A stretch of 64,000 bases of DNA, taken from assembly GCA_938023035.1 (NCBI GenBank), contig CALIDI010000023.1:1-64000 (forward strand). Reading direction: 5' to 3'. Source of the DNA: an uncultured Leptolyngbyaceae cyanobacterium. Lineage in GTDB: Bacteria; Cyanobacteriota; Cyanobacteriia; Leptolyngbyales; Leptolyngbyaceae. Positions 17,931-26,088 of the stretch are shown one piece after another (position 1 is the stretch's first letter; each line of letters opens with the position of its first letter). Position numbers and translations under genes: made by a program. The notes beneath the pieces were generated by a model. That model did no database searches and was not told the origin of the DNA. It worked only from the letters and a program-made list of their open reading frames with translations.

Positions 17931-19184
17931 GTGACCACGACACCGATTCGCCCGAGTGCTCAGGCTGTTTCTGCCAATGTCCGCCCTGATCAGCAGGGAC
18001 GTTTTGGCCAATTCGGCGGCAAGTATGTTCCCGAAACACTCATGCCGGCTTTGACCGAGCTAGAAGCGGCTTTTTATCGCTTTAAGCAAGATCCAGAATT
18101 TCAACAAGAACTGAACCAACTGCTGCACGATTATGTCGGGCGGCCCAGCCCACTTTATTTTGCAGAACGACTGACAGCTCACTATGCCCGCCCTAATGGC
18201 TCAGGCCCACAGATCTACCTGAAGCGAGAAGACCTCAACCCCACCGGTGCTCACAAAATCAACAACGCTCTGGGGCAAGTGCTGCTAGCAAAGCGGATGG
18301 GTAAGCAGCGAATTATTGCAGAAACAGGGGCGGGGCAGCATGGTGTGGCAACGGCAACGGTATGTGCTCGCTTTGGCCTGAAGTGCGTGATTTATATGGG
18401 AGTGCATGACATGGAGCGGCAGGCACTCAATGTTTTTCGGATGCGGCTGATGGGGGCGGAGGTGGCTCCAGTTGCGGCAGGAACCGGAACCCTCAAAGAT
18501 GCGACTTCTGAAGCCATTCGCGACTGGGTAACCAACGTAGAAGATACCCACTACATTCTGGGTTCGGTGGCAGGCCCGCACCCTTACCCGATGCTGGTGC
18601 GCGATTTCCATGCGGTAATCGGCAGCGAAACCCGTGCCCAATGCCTAGAGAAATGGGGCGGTTTACCCGATATTCTGATGGCTTGTGTCGGTGGTGGCTC
18701 GAATGCCATGGGGTTATTCCATGAGTTTGTGGAAGAGCCAACGGTGCGATTAATTGGTGTGGAAGCGGCAGGGTTTGGCACGGAGACCGATAAGCATGCC
18801 GCAACTTTGACGCGGGGACGAGTTGGAGTTCTCCATGGGGCGATGAGTTACCTATTGCAGGATGAAGAAGGGCAGGTGATTGAACCCCACTCCATTAGTG
18901 CCGGTCTCGATTATCCAGGCGTTGGGCCAGAGCACAGCTACTTGAAGGAAATTGGCCGGGCTGAATATTATGCAGTCACTGATGCGGAAGCGTTAGCCGG
19001 TCTGCAACGACTTTCGCAACTGGAGGGGATTATTCCAGCCTTGGAAACGGCTCATGCGATCGCCTACCTAGAAGTTCTGTGCCCTCAGCTTTCTGGTTGC
19101 CCTCGGATTGTGCTGAACTGCTCTGGCCGGGGTGATAAGGATGTGCAAACCGTAGCTAAAGCCCTTGATCAAGCCAATTTGTAA
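17931..19184 (+). CDS. trpB: Tryptophan synthase beta chain
   Basis: 417 residues from a GTG start. TrpB condenses indole with L-serine using PLP, in complex with TrpA. Seen are [19 protein letters not shown], the PLP lysine in [14 protein letters not shown], the catalytic Glu segment [15 protein letters not shown], the phosphate loop VGGGSNAMG and NCSGRGDKD at the C-terminus. It is a TrpB1-type (alpha-partnered) enzyme by length and motifs. trpA is not adjacent, which is normal in cyanobacteria. Confidence 0.97.
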   Translation: MTTTPIRPSAQAVSANVRPDQQGRFGQFGGKYVPETLMPALTELEAAFYRFKQDPEFQQELNQLLHDYVGRPSPLYFAERLTAHYARPNGSGPQIYLKREDLNPTGAHKINNALGQVLLAKRMGKQRIIAETGAGQHGVATATVCARFGLKCVIYMGVHDMERQALNVFRMRLMGAEVAPVAAGTGTLKDATSEAIRDWVTNVEDTHYILGSVAGPHPYPMLVRDFHAVIGSETRAQCLEKWGGLPDILMACVGGGSNAMGLFHEFVEEPTVRLIGVEAAGFGTETDKHAATLTRGRVGVLHGAMSYLLQDEEGQVIEPHSISAGLDYPGVGPEHSYLKEIGRAEYYAVTDAEALAGLQRLSQLEGIIPALETAHAIAYLEVLCPQLSGCPRIVLNCSGRGDKDVQTVAKALDQANL

Positions 19185-19289
19185 GAATGCCAAGGTACCC
19201 AACTGGGACGCGCGGGGTTGAGTGTATACCCGGCCCCCTTATCGGATCAGGCAATTGAGCGACAACAACAGACGCATGGAGTATCCGTG

Positions 19290-19520
19290 ATGACCCACTA
19301 TCAACGGGTTGAGTATCGAATTGAGAAGGATGGTCAAATTCTGGAGACGGTGTTGAATGGGGTCGGTACCGACTGTACCACCATAACCCAAGGGATTGAG
19401 CCGGCTTTGGGTGCTGTAGCACAGCGCCAGTGGCTACGAGAGTACTATGATGAAGGGGCTGCAATCCAGGACTTAGACACACCCTCCACAATCCTCCATT
19501 CTGAGTGGGGCATGGGTTAG
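19290..19520 (+). CDS. DUF2997-like small protein
   Basis: 76 residues from the ATG at 19290, which has a GGAG 8 nt upstream; a longer TTG-started frame was not preferred. The sequence VEYRIEKDGQILETVLNGVG followed by CTTITQGIEPALG matches the pattern of the short DUF2997 family of cyanobacteria and plastids (one beta-hairpin then a conserved Cys and helix). Function is unknown. It lies about 105 nt after trpB on the same strand. Confidence 0.65.
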   Translation: MTHYQRVEYRIEKDGQILETVLNGVGTDCTTITQGIEPALGAVAQRQWLREYYDEGAAIQDLDTPSTILHSEWGMG

Positions 19521-19716
19521 AAAACCTTAACCGGGGGCTGGCAAGGTTCGGTTTTCGGAGGTTCGAGACGCGCTCAAATCTCGAAATTAACCAAGTTTGT
19601 CTTGTTTCCTTACAGACCCAACCGGAAACTAGCCTTAGGTGAGAAGGGGGCGTTTGCCTGCTGATTCGCTGCCTGCTCAACAATCACCAACCGATCCTAG
19701 GCAAGGACGAAAACCG

Positions 19717-20487
19717 ATGTTGTTTGGCTTCGTTTTATTTGTGGCGATCGCAGCTACCCTGTTGCACCTAGCAGCCGCTGCTGATTTACAGGGTGCCCAC
19801 CAGGAATTCGTGCTGCAATGCTCGCCCCCCCGGCGATCGCCCTCTACTATCAATGCATCAACCGCGGATAGGTTAGTCGTCGATTTACCCGTTACCTCGA
19901 CCCACTCCCTCAGTGCCGAGCTACAGACCGAGCGGCGACGGTACGAGGCTTTGCAACAAGCCTACGAGCAGCTCCAGCAGGAGCATCAGCAGCTACAGCT
20001 TCAGTTGAAACAACTGCAACACAGCATCGATTTAACCGGGCGATCGGCCACACTAGAAGCTGATTTTTCCCTGCTTCAGCAGGAATGTCAACGCTTGCAC
20101 CAGGATTTAGAAACCCAGCCAACCCAAATCACCCAAGCCCTGCAACACGCCACCTTTGATAAGCTGCAAACCCTCCTCACCAGTTATCCCAGCATTCAAA
20201 AAATCACCCAACATCAGCCTGATTTACCAGCCAGAAATTTTTTGGCTCTGTTTACCCCCCTAGATAACCTGTTGCAAGATTGGGGCTGGCAAACAATCGG
20301 TACCGCCTGGGAAGCCGTACCCTACGACCCTCAACTACACCAACCCGATAGCAGCGATATACAACCGGGTGATATGGTCTATATTCGGTTCGTGGGCTAT
20401 CGCCAGGGAGACCATATTCTTTGCCCAGCCAAAGTAAGCCGATCGCTGCCTGTGGCCGCCCACAACAGCACTCTCCTTGAAAGCTGA
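19717..20487 (+). CDS. Membrane-anchored coiled-coil protein with GrpE-like C-terminal domain
   Basis: 256 residues from the ATG at 19717 (AAGGA upstream). It starts with a hydrophobic anchor or signal (MLFGFVLFVAIAATLLHLAAA), then a Gln-rich coiled coil (about residues 70-145). The C-terminal part, with FLALFTPLDNLLQDWGWQTI, YDPQLHQPD and VGYRQGDHILCPAKVS, follows the order of the GrpE beta-domain (FDPxxHEA, GyxxgdrvlRpAxV). GrpE is the nucleotide-exchange factor of DnaK; an exported or membrane form would be unusual, since no DnaK is known outside. The similarity is from pattern only and could be coincidental for the central helix, but the C-terminal match is good. Confidence 0.6.
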   Translation: MLFGFVLFVAIAATLLHLAAAADLQGAHQEFVLQCSPPRRSPSTINASTADRLVVDLPVTSTHSLSAELQTERRRYEALQQAYEQLQQEHQQLQLQLKQLQHSIDLTGRSATLEADFSLLQQECQRLHQDLETQPTQITQALQHATFDKLQTLLTSYPSIQKITQHQPDLPARNFLALFTPLDNLLQDWGWQTIGTAWEAVPYDPQLHQPDSSDIQPGDMVYIRFVGYRQGDHILCPAKVSRSLPVAAHNSTLLES

Positions 20488-20582
20488 AGTCCATATCCTC
20501 GCCCTGAAGTATCGTAGATTCTTTATAAATCTTGACAAATAGAAGACAATAAAAGTGTCAATTTTTGAATCAGCATTAGCCA

Positions 20583-21002
20583 ATGCCTGCCCTACCCTTT
20601 CCAACCCCAACGTTACTGCTCTATTCCATCCCAATCGCGGCTTTTTTGATCTACGCTCCCCTGGGAGTTGTCGCAGCGGAGCGTGCCAAGCTGGGCTTTG
20701 ATGCCTTAAAGACGCCCCGCGCCGTAACGGAAAAGTTGCCTGCCTACGCCCAGCGAGCCTTTTGGGCACACCAAAATGGGTTTGAATCCTTTATGGTTTT
20801 TGCCGCCGCCGCCCTGATGGCCTACGTGACGAGGGTTGAGTCGAGTGCGGCTGGGTGGGCTGCTGTACTTTATGTGATTGCCCGTGGGATTTATCCAATT
20901 TTCTACATTGCCAATATTTTAATTGGGCGATCGCTGATGTTTGGCATTGCCTCCTTCAGTGTCCTGACTCTGTTTCTGCAAAGCTTGGCGACCTTGAAAT
21001 AG
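20583..21002 (+). CDS. MAPEG-family membrane protein
   Basis: 139 residues with four predicted membrane helices. The family signature lies between helices 1 and 2: KLPAYAQRAFWAHQNGFESF, with the Arg and Asn/Glu that bind glutathione in characterised members, then RGIYPIFYIANILIGRSLMF. MAPEG proteins include glutathione transferases and eicosanoid enzymes; most bacterial ones lack an assigned substrate. Single gene with a TTGACA(18 nt)TGTCAA inverted repeat at 20532-20561 in its leader. Confidence 0.88.
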   Translation: MPALPFPTPTLLLYSIPIAAFLIYAPLGVVAAERAKLGFDALKTPRAVTEKLPAYAQRAFWAHQNGFESFMVFAAAALMAYVTRVESSAAGWAAVLYVIARGIYPIFYIANILIGRSLMFGIASFSVLTLFLQSLATLK

Positions 21003-21349
21003 GGATGAGCTGAGAAATAAGGATTAGCTGAAGATTCCGTCTCGATCATGCCCGCTCGCAGCAGCCGCGGGTTGACCGCAGTCGAAGCCCACAGTGTATG
21101 CTGAATCTACAATATCCTTAGCTGTTTTCACATCCATTAACACCAAGCGCTATCTCGGTGCTGCTTTGGATCAACGAAGGGATGAATGGCCCTCATCTTC
21201 TTGCTCGAAGGCCCGTCAGAACTGTAAAAAGAACGCTAGATCCGGTTCCCTATCTTAGAGCAACAGAGCTAGGGTGAGAAGAAAGAGGGCTAGGGTGAGA
21301 GCGAATTGGGTGCTTCCTACCCAGATTTAGCAACGATCCTATCTCGGTG
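21003..21349. other. Intergenic region
   Basis: 347 nt between convergent genes. It has a short direct repeat GCTAGGGTGAGA at 21268-21279 and 21289-21300. No gene or clear terminator was seen. Confidence 0.5.
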
Positions 21350-22486
21350 CTAGCGTGTTCCTCCAGTTCGGTTGCAGGGCTTAGTTCCTGCTGTATCAGG
21401 CGTAGCATCCGGATAGAAGGTACGAATCGCCCCCTCTTTTTTTACAAATACAGCGAGAAACGGGTCAGCATCGGGATCATTTACGGTGTAAAGACAGGCC
21501 ACTGATTCCTTTGAGTCTGTTTGAAACAGCTTAAAGGCGCGGGTAATGTGGAGCAGCATCTCCTGGGCATTGAGCACATAGGCATAGCCCTTGATGGGAT
21601 GCTCAGCCACTAGGCGATCGCCCTGCATCACGGCAACTCCAAAGCTGTAAATCACCCCGTCAACCACCTCTTCCTTAGTGTTGCGACCATTGGAAAGACG
21701 CGCAATGCGTCCGGCAATTCCTTTCTCCTGAAACTCCACATAGCGTCCATGGAAGTGTAGGCCGCCAATACTATTGCCATCCTTTTCGCCGCAGAAGATA
21801 TGCTTAAAGCCCTTGTGCTTAAACCATATATCCGTCAAGTCGTCCAGAAACTGCACTTCTTGCCGTCGTCCCGGTCGAATTTCATCCCCCGTTACCTGGC
21901 GTAATCTTCTGACCACATCGGGATAATAGGTCATTAGCCGGCGAAACTCATCAGGAGAAACGGGATCGTTAAAGTTGGCACCGCAGAGCGCCATGATTTT
22001 GTAATCAAAGGGTTCTAGTCGAGGAGCAGAGGGCGACATGTCCTTCCTGGCTCCAGCAGGGAAATTGACCGGTATCGGATCATCCACATCATTGAAGAAG
22101 GGGTACAGGGTTATATTCCCCCGCCGGATGCCACCATCCACAGGGCTACCAGGGGTATCAGGAGTGGGGGTTTTAATCCCTTCAGAAAAGGTGCCACAAG
22201 TAGCAGCAACCCAGCGCCGCTCAGGGTTGACACCCGGTATCCGCAAGAGAATGTAGTCTCGTCGGGTGCTATTGAACCCGACCGCATCATAGAGTGTACC
22301 CACCGTCAGCTTGACATTGCCAGGATTGGCACCACGAATGGCCTGGGTTGCCGGACAGTCCTGTGTAGCGGTGAAACTACCAGAGGGAGGAACCTGGGTC
22401 ACAGCAGGGCGAGAAAGAGTGACACTGGCCAGCCCGACAATAAAGTAGGCGATCGCCGGGAGGATGGGTCGAGTCGATGGGGGCAT
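21350..22486 (-). CDS. Exported EndoU-like endoribonuclease
   Basis: 378 residues with an N-terminal signal (AIAYFIVGLASVTLSRPAVT). The C-terminal two-thirds resembles the EndoU/XendoU fold: GFKHIFCGEKDGNSIGGLHF with the two catalytic histidines, KGIAGRIARLS, then the Lys region HPIKGYAYVLNAQEM and a helix HITRAFKLFQ. EndoU enzymes cut RNA, leaving 2',3'-cyclic phosphate; bacterial forms are often toxins. The N-terminal about 110 residues (Cys-containing, TLYDAVGFN..., RRWVAATCGTF) form a separate extracellular module. No immunity gene is obvious beside it. The neighbour, read divergently, is the DUF4157 gene. The family call is by motif order, not search. Confidence 0.65.
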   Translation of the reverse strand: MPPSTRPILPAIAYFIVGLASVTLSRPAVTQVPPSGSFTATQDCPATQAIRGANPGNVKLTVGTLYDAVGFNSTRRDYILLRIPGVNPERRWVAATCGTFSEGIKTPTPDTPGSPVDGGIRRGNITLYPFFNDVDDPIPVNFPAGARKDMSPSAPRLEPFDYKIMALCGANFNDPVSPDEFRRLMTYYPDVVRRLRQVTGDEIRPGRRQEVQFLDDLTDIWFKHKGFKHIFCGEKDGNSIGGLHFHGRYVEFQEKGIAGRIARLSNGRNTKEEVVDGVIYSFGVAVMQGDRLVAEHPIKGYAYVLNAQEMLLHITRAFKLFQTDSKESVACLYTVNDPDADPFLAVFVKKEGAIRTFYPDATPDTAGTKPCNRTGGTR

Positions 22487-22713
22487 GATAAGTTCCTTAA
22501 GCGGGGTCTGCGTCTTCAGGTTCTACACTGTGAAATTCTATGATTTAGTTAAGCCGTTAGAAAAATTTATAGAGATAGCGTTGATCAGAAAGCCTAGGAA
22601 TACCGATTCATCAAGGGCAAGACGGAGGCAAGCAGACTCAACATCCGGATCACCGGGAAGTCGCTTAAGGTTTTGTCTTAAGCCGATGCATATAAGGAAC
22701 TGAATCCCTGAGC

Positions 22714-22811
22714 GCTTTACCACAGAGATCCGGAGGGCACCGAGATCTAGCTCTGTGTTCTCTGTGCCTCTAGAGCCAGGTTTCAGGTGATAGAATCCTG
22801 ATTTCTAAGAA
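22714..22811 (-). repeat. Dispersed intergenic repeat R2, copy 2
   Basis: Reverse-orientation relative of 13497-13592, sharing the GAGGCACAGAG and CCTGAAACCTG blocks and the TCTTAGAAAT end. Mismatches are scattered. Confidence 0.75.
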
Positions 22812-22812
22812 G

Positions 22813-22933
22813 TTGGGCGCAATTCAATTGCAGCAGATTTCAGGGGGAGGAGGGAGTGGCCTCCTCTGCCTGGGGGCGCAGCCCCACTCTTCCCTGCTTC
22901 ACTCTTCCCTGCTTACAGTTCATTAGGACTACC
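22813..22933 (+). repeat. Dispersed intergenic repeat R3, copy 1
   Basis: The copy has TGGGCGCAATTCAATTG, a G-rich middle, then TCTTCCCTGCTTACAGTTCA and TTAGGACT. Related stretches with the same order of blocks occur near 45958-46077 and, more diverged, 54898-55010. Confidence 0.55.
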
Positions 22934-23000
22934 GACTTACCAGGCTGAGTTTGATGTTGTTTGATGTTCGACCTTTGGCGCGTGTTGGTCCACTTCACGT

Positions 23001-25322
23001 ATGCTGGCTACCATCCCATCCGGACAAAAAATGAATGGCCTGAAAAAAGAAGTATTCAGCCTATCCGGGGAAAATCGAACCATGCGATCGCAACACCACG
23101 CCCAACCCAACAAAGTCGATAACGCCTCTCCATCGCCATGGCTTGCCTCACGCCCGATGGAAGAAACCACCCACCCCGAAGAAACCCCTGTTTCTCTGCA
23201 AGCAAAATCAGCAGGAATTCACCCTGGCAACCATCTAGCCCGTATCTCTATCTTCCCACCAATGCAGACTAAACTGACAGTCGGTGCCCCTGATGATCAG
23301 TATGAGCAAGAGGCAGATCAGGTCGCTGATCAGGTGATGAGTATGGCACCCCCTGCACCAGTGCAGCAATTAGCGACAGAGTCAGTCGAAGTTCAGCGCA
23401 CTCCCCTGGCCGCCACCATTACGCCCTTGGTGCAGCGCGAAATGGAAGAAGAGGAACCCCTTCAGACCAAAGCCATCCAGCGGCAAACCAACCCCAGCAC
23501 TGCCCCCACCCTGGAAACCCGCCTGAACCAGAGCAAAGGCAGCGGCAGTCCCCTACCCGACGAGACCCGCAGCTTTATGGAGTCGTGCTTTGGCACTGAC
23601 TTTAGCCAGGTGCGCATTCACACCGATAGTGCCTCGGTACAAATGAATCGAGAACTCAGTGCCCAGGCCTTTACCCATGGCGGTGATATCTACTTTGGGG
23701 CTGGCAAGTTTGACCCCAGTTCTGACTCTGGTAAGCATTTGCTGGCCCATGAGCTTACCCATGTGGTGCAGCAGACAGGGGCAGCCCAGAGAAAGCTGGT
23801 TCAGCGTGATTTAGCAGCAGACTTACGTGATTTTGCTAACTACGGTGAGCAAGATCAACAGGCCCAGATGCAGCAGCAACCACCACCCGCAATGCAGGTT
23901 AACAATATTCAAGACGCTAGGGAGGCTCGCAGCAAATTAAGCGAAATTGAGGGTTTCCGTCCAAATATGCAATCTGGCGGGCGTACAGGCACTATTTCTG
24001 GAGCACAAATCTCAGCAAATGAGGGTGCGATCGCCGCATTGTCAGACTATCTTGTCACTGTGGGTGAGCAAGGTCGCACCCTGTCAACCTTTCAACAACA
24101 GTTACAACAAGTCCGACGAGACTATGGCCGTGTTTCTGGACAAATGATCCATCTAGAAGCGATGGGCGTAGTAGACCGTGGCCAGACGGCGGCTTTTCGA
24201 GCTGAGCAAATTGTCGGTGCGGCTACAGGTGCTCGCAGTGCAGAAGCCTCAGCCGCAGGAATACGAGGTGATGCCGCAGTGATTCGCCAACAGGTACAGA
24301 CTGCGCATGACACTTTAATGGGCAAAGGTAATGACGTCAGTCGCACACAGCGAGAAGCCAATATTGCAGTACATCGATTAAACTCTGCACTAAGCAACCT
24401 CAATTCTGGCATTATTCCGCGTGAGACCGATCCAGCCCTCGCCGCACAGCAGCGCGCCATTAAGGCAAAAGTTTCAACCATGCAAAGCCGCCTATCTACG
24501 GGCTTACAAGTGCTAGCAGCACTTGGTGGAGCCGCAGGACTAGGCACTGCTGCAACGGCGGCTGCAACGGATGCGTTTGGTTCTACCTTAACGGGGCTGG
24601 GGCAGCAAGCTTTAGGTGGTGTAAGTACAGGCTCGATCGCGACAGCGATTAGCGAGGAATGGTACCGCGAAGAAACGAACCAAATCGAAGCTCAAATCGC
24701 ACAGGCCAATGCTCAATCTCGTGAGGCTGCGATTACAGTTAACCTATCGCAAGTGCGCGAGGCTCAGACAGCTCTTTTCAGCGCTCTCCGCAGCCTAGAG
24801 GAAAAAATGACGGAGTACCACCAGGCTCGCGATACTCTCCGCACTGCTCTGGCTAACTTTGGTGCCGCAGCCGATCAACAAGGGGGAGGACGCCGTCGAG
24901 GCTATACAATCATTGCTGGTTTGTTAGGTGATGTTGATGTTCTAACAGTTCAAATTACAACCACAATTGGGTTAGGGCAGACCGAAGAACATGCGGCTGG
25001 CCAGGCAACTGAGGCAAGAGGTAGAGTTGAAGGCACCCGTAATCGAGCAGGGCAAAGAGAAGGTGGCGTTACTTACTATCAACCTTATCTAGACTTTCAA
25101 CTAGCTAACTTTGGGCGCTCAGGCGGCCTGGTGTATAAAGCGTTCCCTAATCAAATTTACTTTGTCACTAATGATCGATCGCCTGGCAGTGCCTATGGTG
25201 GACAAGGTGCAGCAAACCCTATCGTTCGGCAAGCGATTGAAGAACTCCAGCAAATGCGGCAAGTTGTTCAGGGAATGCGTGATGTACTTTCACGCTCGCT
25301 CGGCATCTCGATGCAACGATGA
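23001..25322 (+). CDS. DUF4157-domain protein (eCIS/polymorphic-toxin associated)
   Basis: 773 residues; starts at 23001, 23031 or 23082 are all possible. Residues about 85-115 (LTVGAPDDQYEQEADQVADQ) and 175-265 form a DUF4157 metallopeptidase-like domain: GSPLPDETRSFMESCFGTDF, VRIHTDSASVQMN, and the zinc motif H250-E-L-T-H254 in LLAHELTHVVQQ. DUF4157 proteins are commonly cargo or effectors of extracellular contractile injection systems. The rest is long helical sequence with a Gly/Ala-rich hydrophobic patch (about 495-550) and a Tyr/Gly-rich end, which could be the toxin or pore part but is not recognised. There is no signal peptide, as expected for eCIS cargo. No eCIS structural gene lies in the window. 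Confidence 0.8.
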   Translation: MLATIPSGQKMNGLKKEVFSLSGENRTMRSQHHAQPNKVDNASPSPWLASRPMEETTHPEETPVSLQAKSAGIHPGNHLARISIFPPMQTKLTVGAPDDQYEQEADQVADQVMSMAPPAPVQQLATESVEVQRTPLAATITPLVQREMEEEEPLQTKAIQRQTNPSTAPTLETRLNQSKGSGSPLPDETRSFMESCFGTDFSQVRIHTDSASVQMNRELSAQAFTHGGDIYFGAGKFDPSSDSGKHLLAHELTHVVQQTGAAQRKLVQRDLAADLRDFANYGEQDQQAQMQQQPPPAMQVNNIQDAREARSKLSEIEGFRPNMQSGGRTGTISGAQISANEGAIAALSDYLVTVGEQGRTLSTFQQQLQQVRRDYGRVSGQMIHLEAMGVVDRGQTAAFRAEQIVGAATGARSAEASAAGIRGDAAVIRQQVQTAHDTLMGKGNDVSRTQREANIAVHRLNSALSNLNSGIIPRETDPALAAQQRAIKAKVSTMQSRLSTGLQVLAALGGAAGLGTAATAAATDAFGSTLTGLGQQALGGVSTGSIATAISEEWYREETNQIEAQIAQANAQSREAAITVNLSQVREAQTALFSALRSLEEKMTEYHQARDTLRTALANFGAAADQQGGGRRRGYTIIAGLLGDVDVLTVQITTTIGLGQTEEHAAGQATEARGRVEGTRNRAGQREGGVTYYQPYLDFQLANFGRSGGLVYKAFPNQIYFVTNDRSPGSAYGGQGAANPIVRQAIEELQQMRQVVQGMRDVLSRSLGISMQR

Positions 25323-25349
25323 CTAGTAGACAAAGGCATCTGTCTGTTT

Positions 25350-25467
25350 GCTCTCACCCTAAATTTCTCTCCCAAATTGGGAGAGGACTTTGAAACAGCT
25401 CGGCCCCCCTTCTCCCAGATTGGGAGAAGAAACTAGGGGATGAGGGCCTGAAAAGGTGACATGCTCT
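25350..25467 (+). repeat. MITE-like palindromic repeat R1, copy A
   Basis: About 118 nt with the CTCTCACCCT start, CTCTCCCAAATTGGGAGAG core palindrome, a second TCTCCCAGATTGGGAGA palindrome and the right end GGTGACATGCTC. It is flanked by imperfect direct repeats GGCATC(T/C)GTCTGT(T/C)TGCTCTCA at about 25335 and 25472. It lies between the convergent DUF4157 gene and the next one. Confidence 0.85.
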
Positions 25468-25524
25468 CCGAAGGCATCCGTCTGTCTGCTCTCATCCCTT
25501 CGTTAGACAACGCCAAAAGCCTGA

Positions 25525-25551
25525 ATAAAAAGGTGGGCACTTAACCCACCT
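25525..25551 (-). terminator. Rho-independent terminator
   Basis: On the minus strand AGGTGGG-TTAAGTG-CCCACCT is followed at once by TTTTATT. It ends the transcript of the 25579-26010 gene, and probably of the TPR gene upstream of it. Confidence 0.85.
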
Positions 25552-25578
25552 GCAAAGCCCCATACCAACTTAAGCGCG

Positions 25579-26010
25579 TTATTTCTTGCGAATATCCCTT
25601 GCCATGTTGCGGAACAGATCCATGCTGCTGTCACTGCGACGGCGTTCAGCCCCTTGATCGACTTTGGGAGCGGGTTTATCTGTCGGCATTGTCGGGGTAA
25701 AACCAGCAGACTCAAAGCTGGTAGCCTGTTGAATTGGCCCTGTGCCAAAACCTTCCTTGCGCATGTTCATTGAAGAAACTTCAATCGTGAGTTCCTTTTC
25801 TTCTGGACTGTCAGCCGTTTTAGGAAAAGTGCGGCGAATTTTTTTCGCCTGACGCATGTAGTCGAGATTACCGTAGGTTTTAGCACTGTCAGAGTCTAAA
25901 AAGAAAGCTCCTGTATTTTGGGGTCTGGGAGCGGGTTGCGACTTTGGTTTCGCTGGCTCGACAGACTTATCTTTATTTTTTCCAAAAATTCCTCGAAGAA
26001 ATCCAGTCAC
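25579..26010 (-). CDS. Conserved hypothetical protein, hydrophilic
   Basis: 143 residues, rich in Lys, Pro and Ser, with no membrane segment. It begins MTGFLRGIFGKNKDK, has an ordered-looking centre (SDSAKTYGNLDYMRQAKKIR, ELTIEVSSMNMRK) and a charged C-terminal helix ending ARDIRKK. I do not recognise a family with a known function, although the pattern looks like a conserved cyanobacterial protein. It lies 78 nt after the large TPR gene on the same strand and ahead of a strong terminator, so the two are probably co-transcribed. Confidence 0.75.
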   Translation of the reverse strand: MTGFLRGIFGKNKDKSVEPAKPKSQPAPRPQNTGAFFLDSDSAKTYGNLDYMRQAKKIRRTFPKTADSPEEKELTIEVSSMNMRKEGFGTGPIQQATSFESAGFTPTMPTDKPAPKVDQGAERRRSDSSMDLFRNMARDIRKK

Positions 26011-26088
26011 AGTTTTCTTACCCCAGGCTGATGTAGCGTGTACTTATGTAACAATCTATCAAAAAATGTAAGCCTGGGGTGGAGGTTA

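Larger units (their letters stand above)
22487..23000. other. Divergent intergenic region with repeats
   Basis: 514 nt between the EndoU-like and DUF4157 genes. Two dispersed repeats lie back to back here: R2 (22714-22811) and R3 (22813-22933). No small gene was found. Confidence 0.6.

Noticed and set aside
19218-19289. Longer TTG-started form of the DUF2997-like gene
   Set aside because: The ATG at 19290 has a GGAG site, and the family-like sequence begins there.
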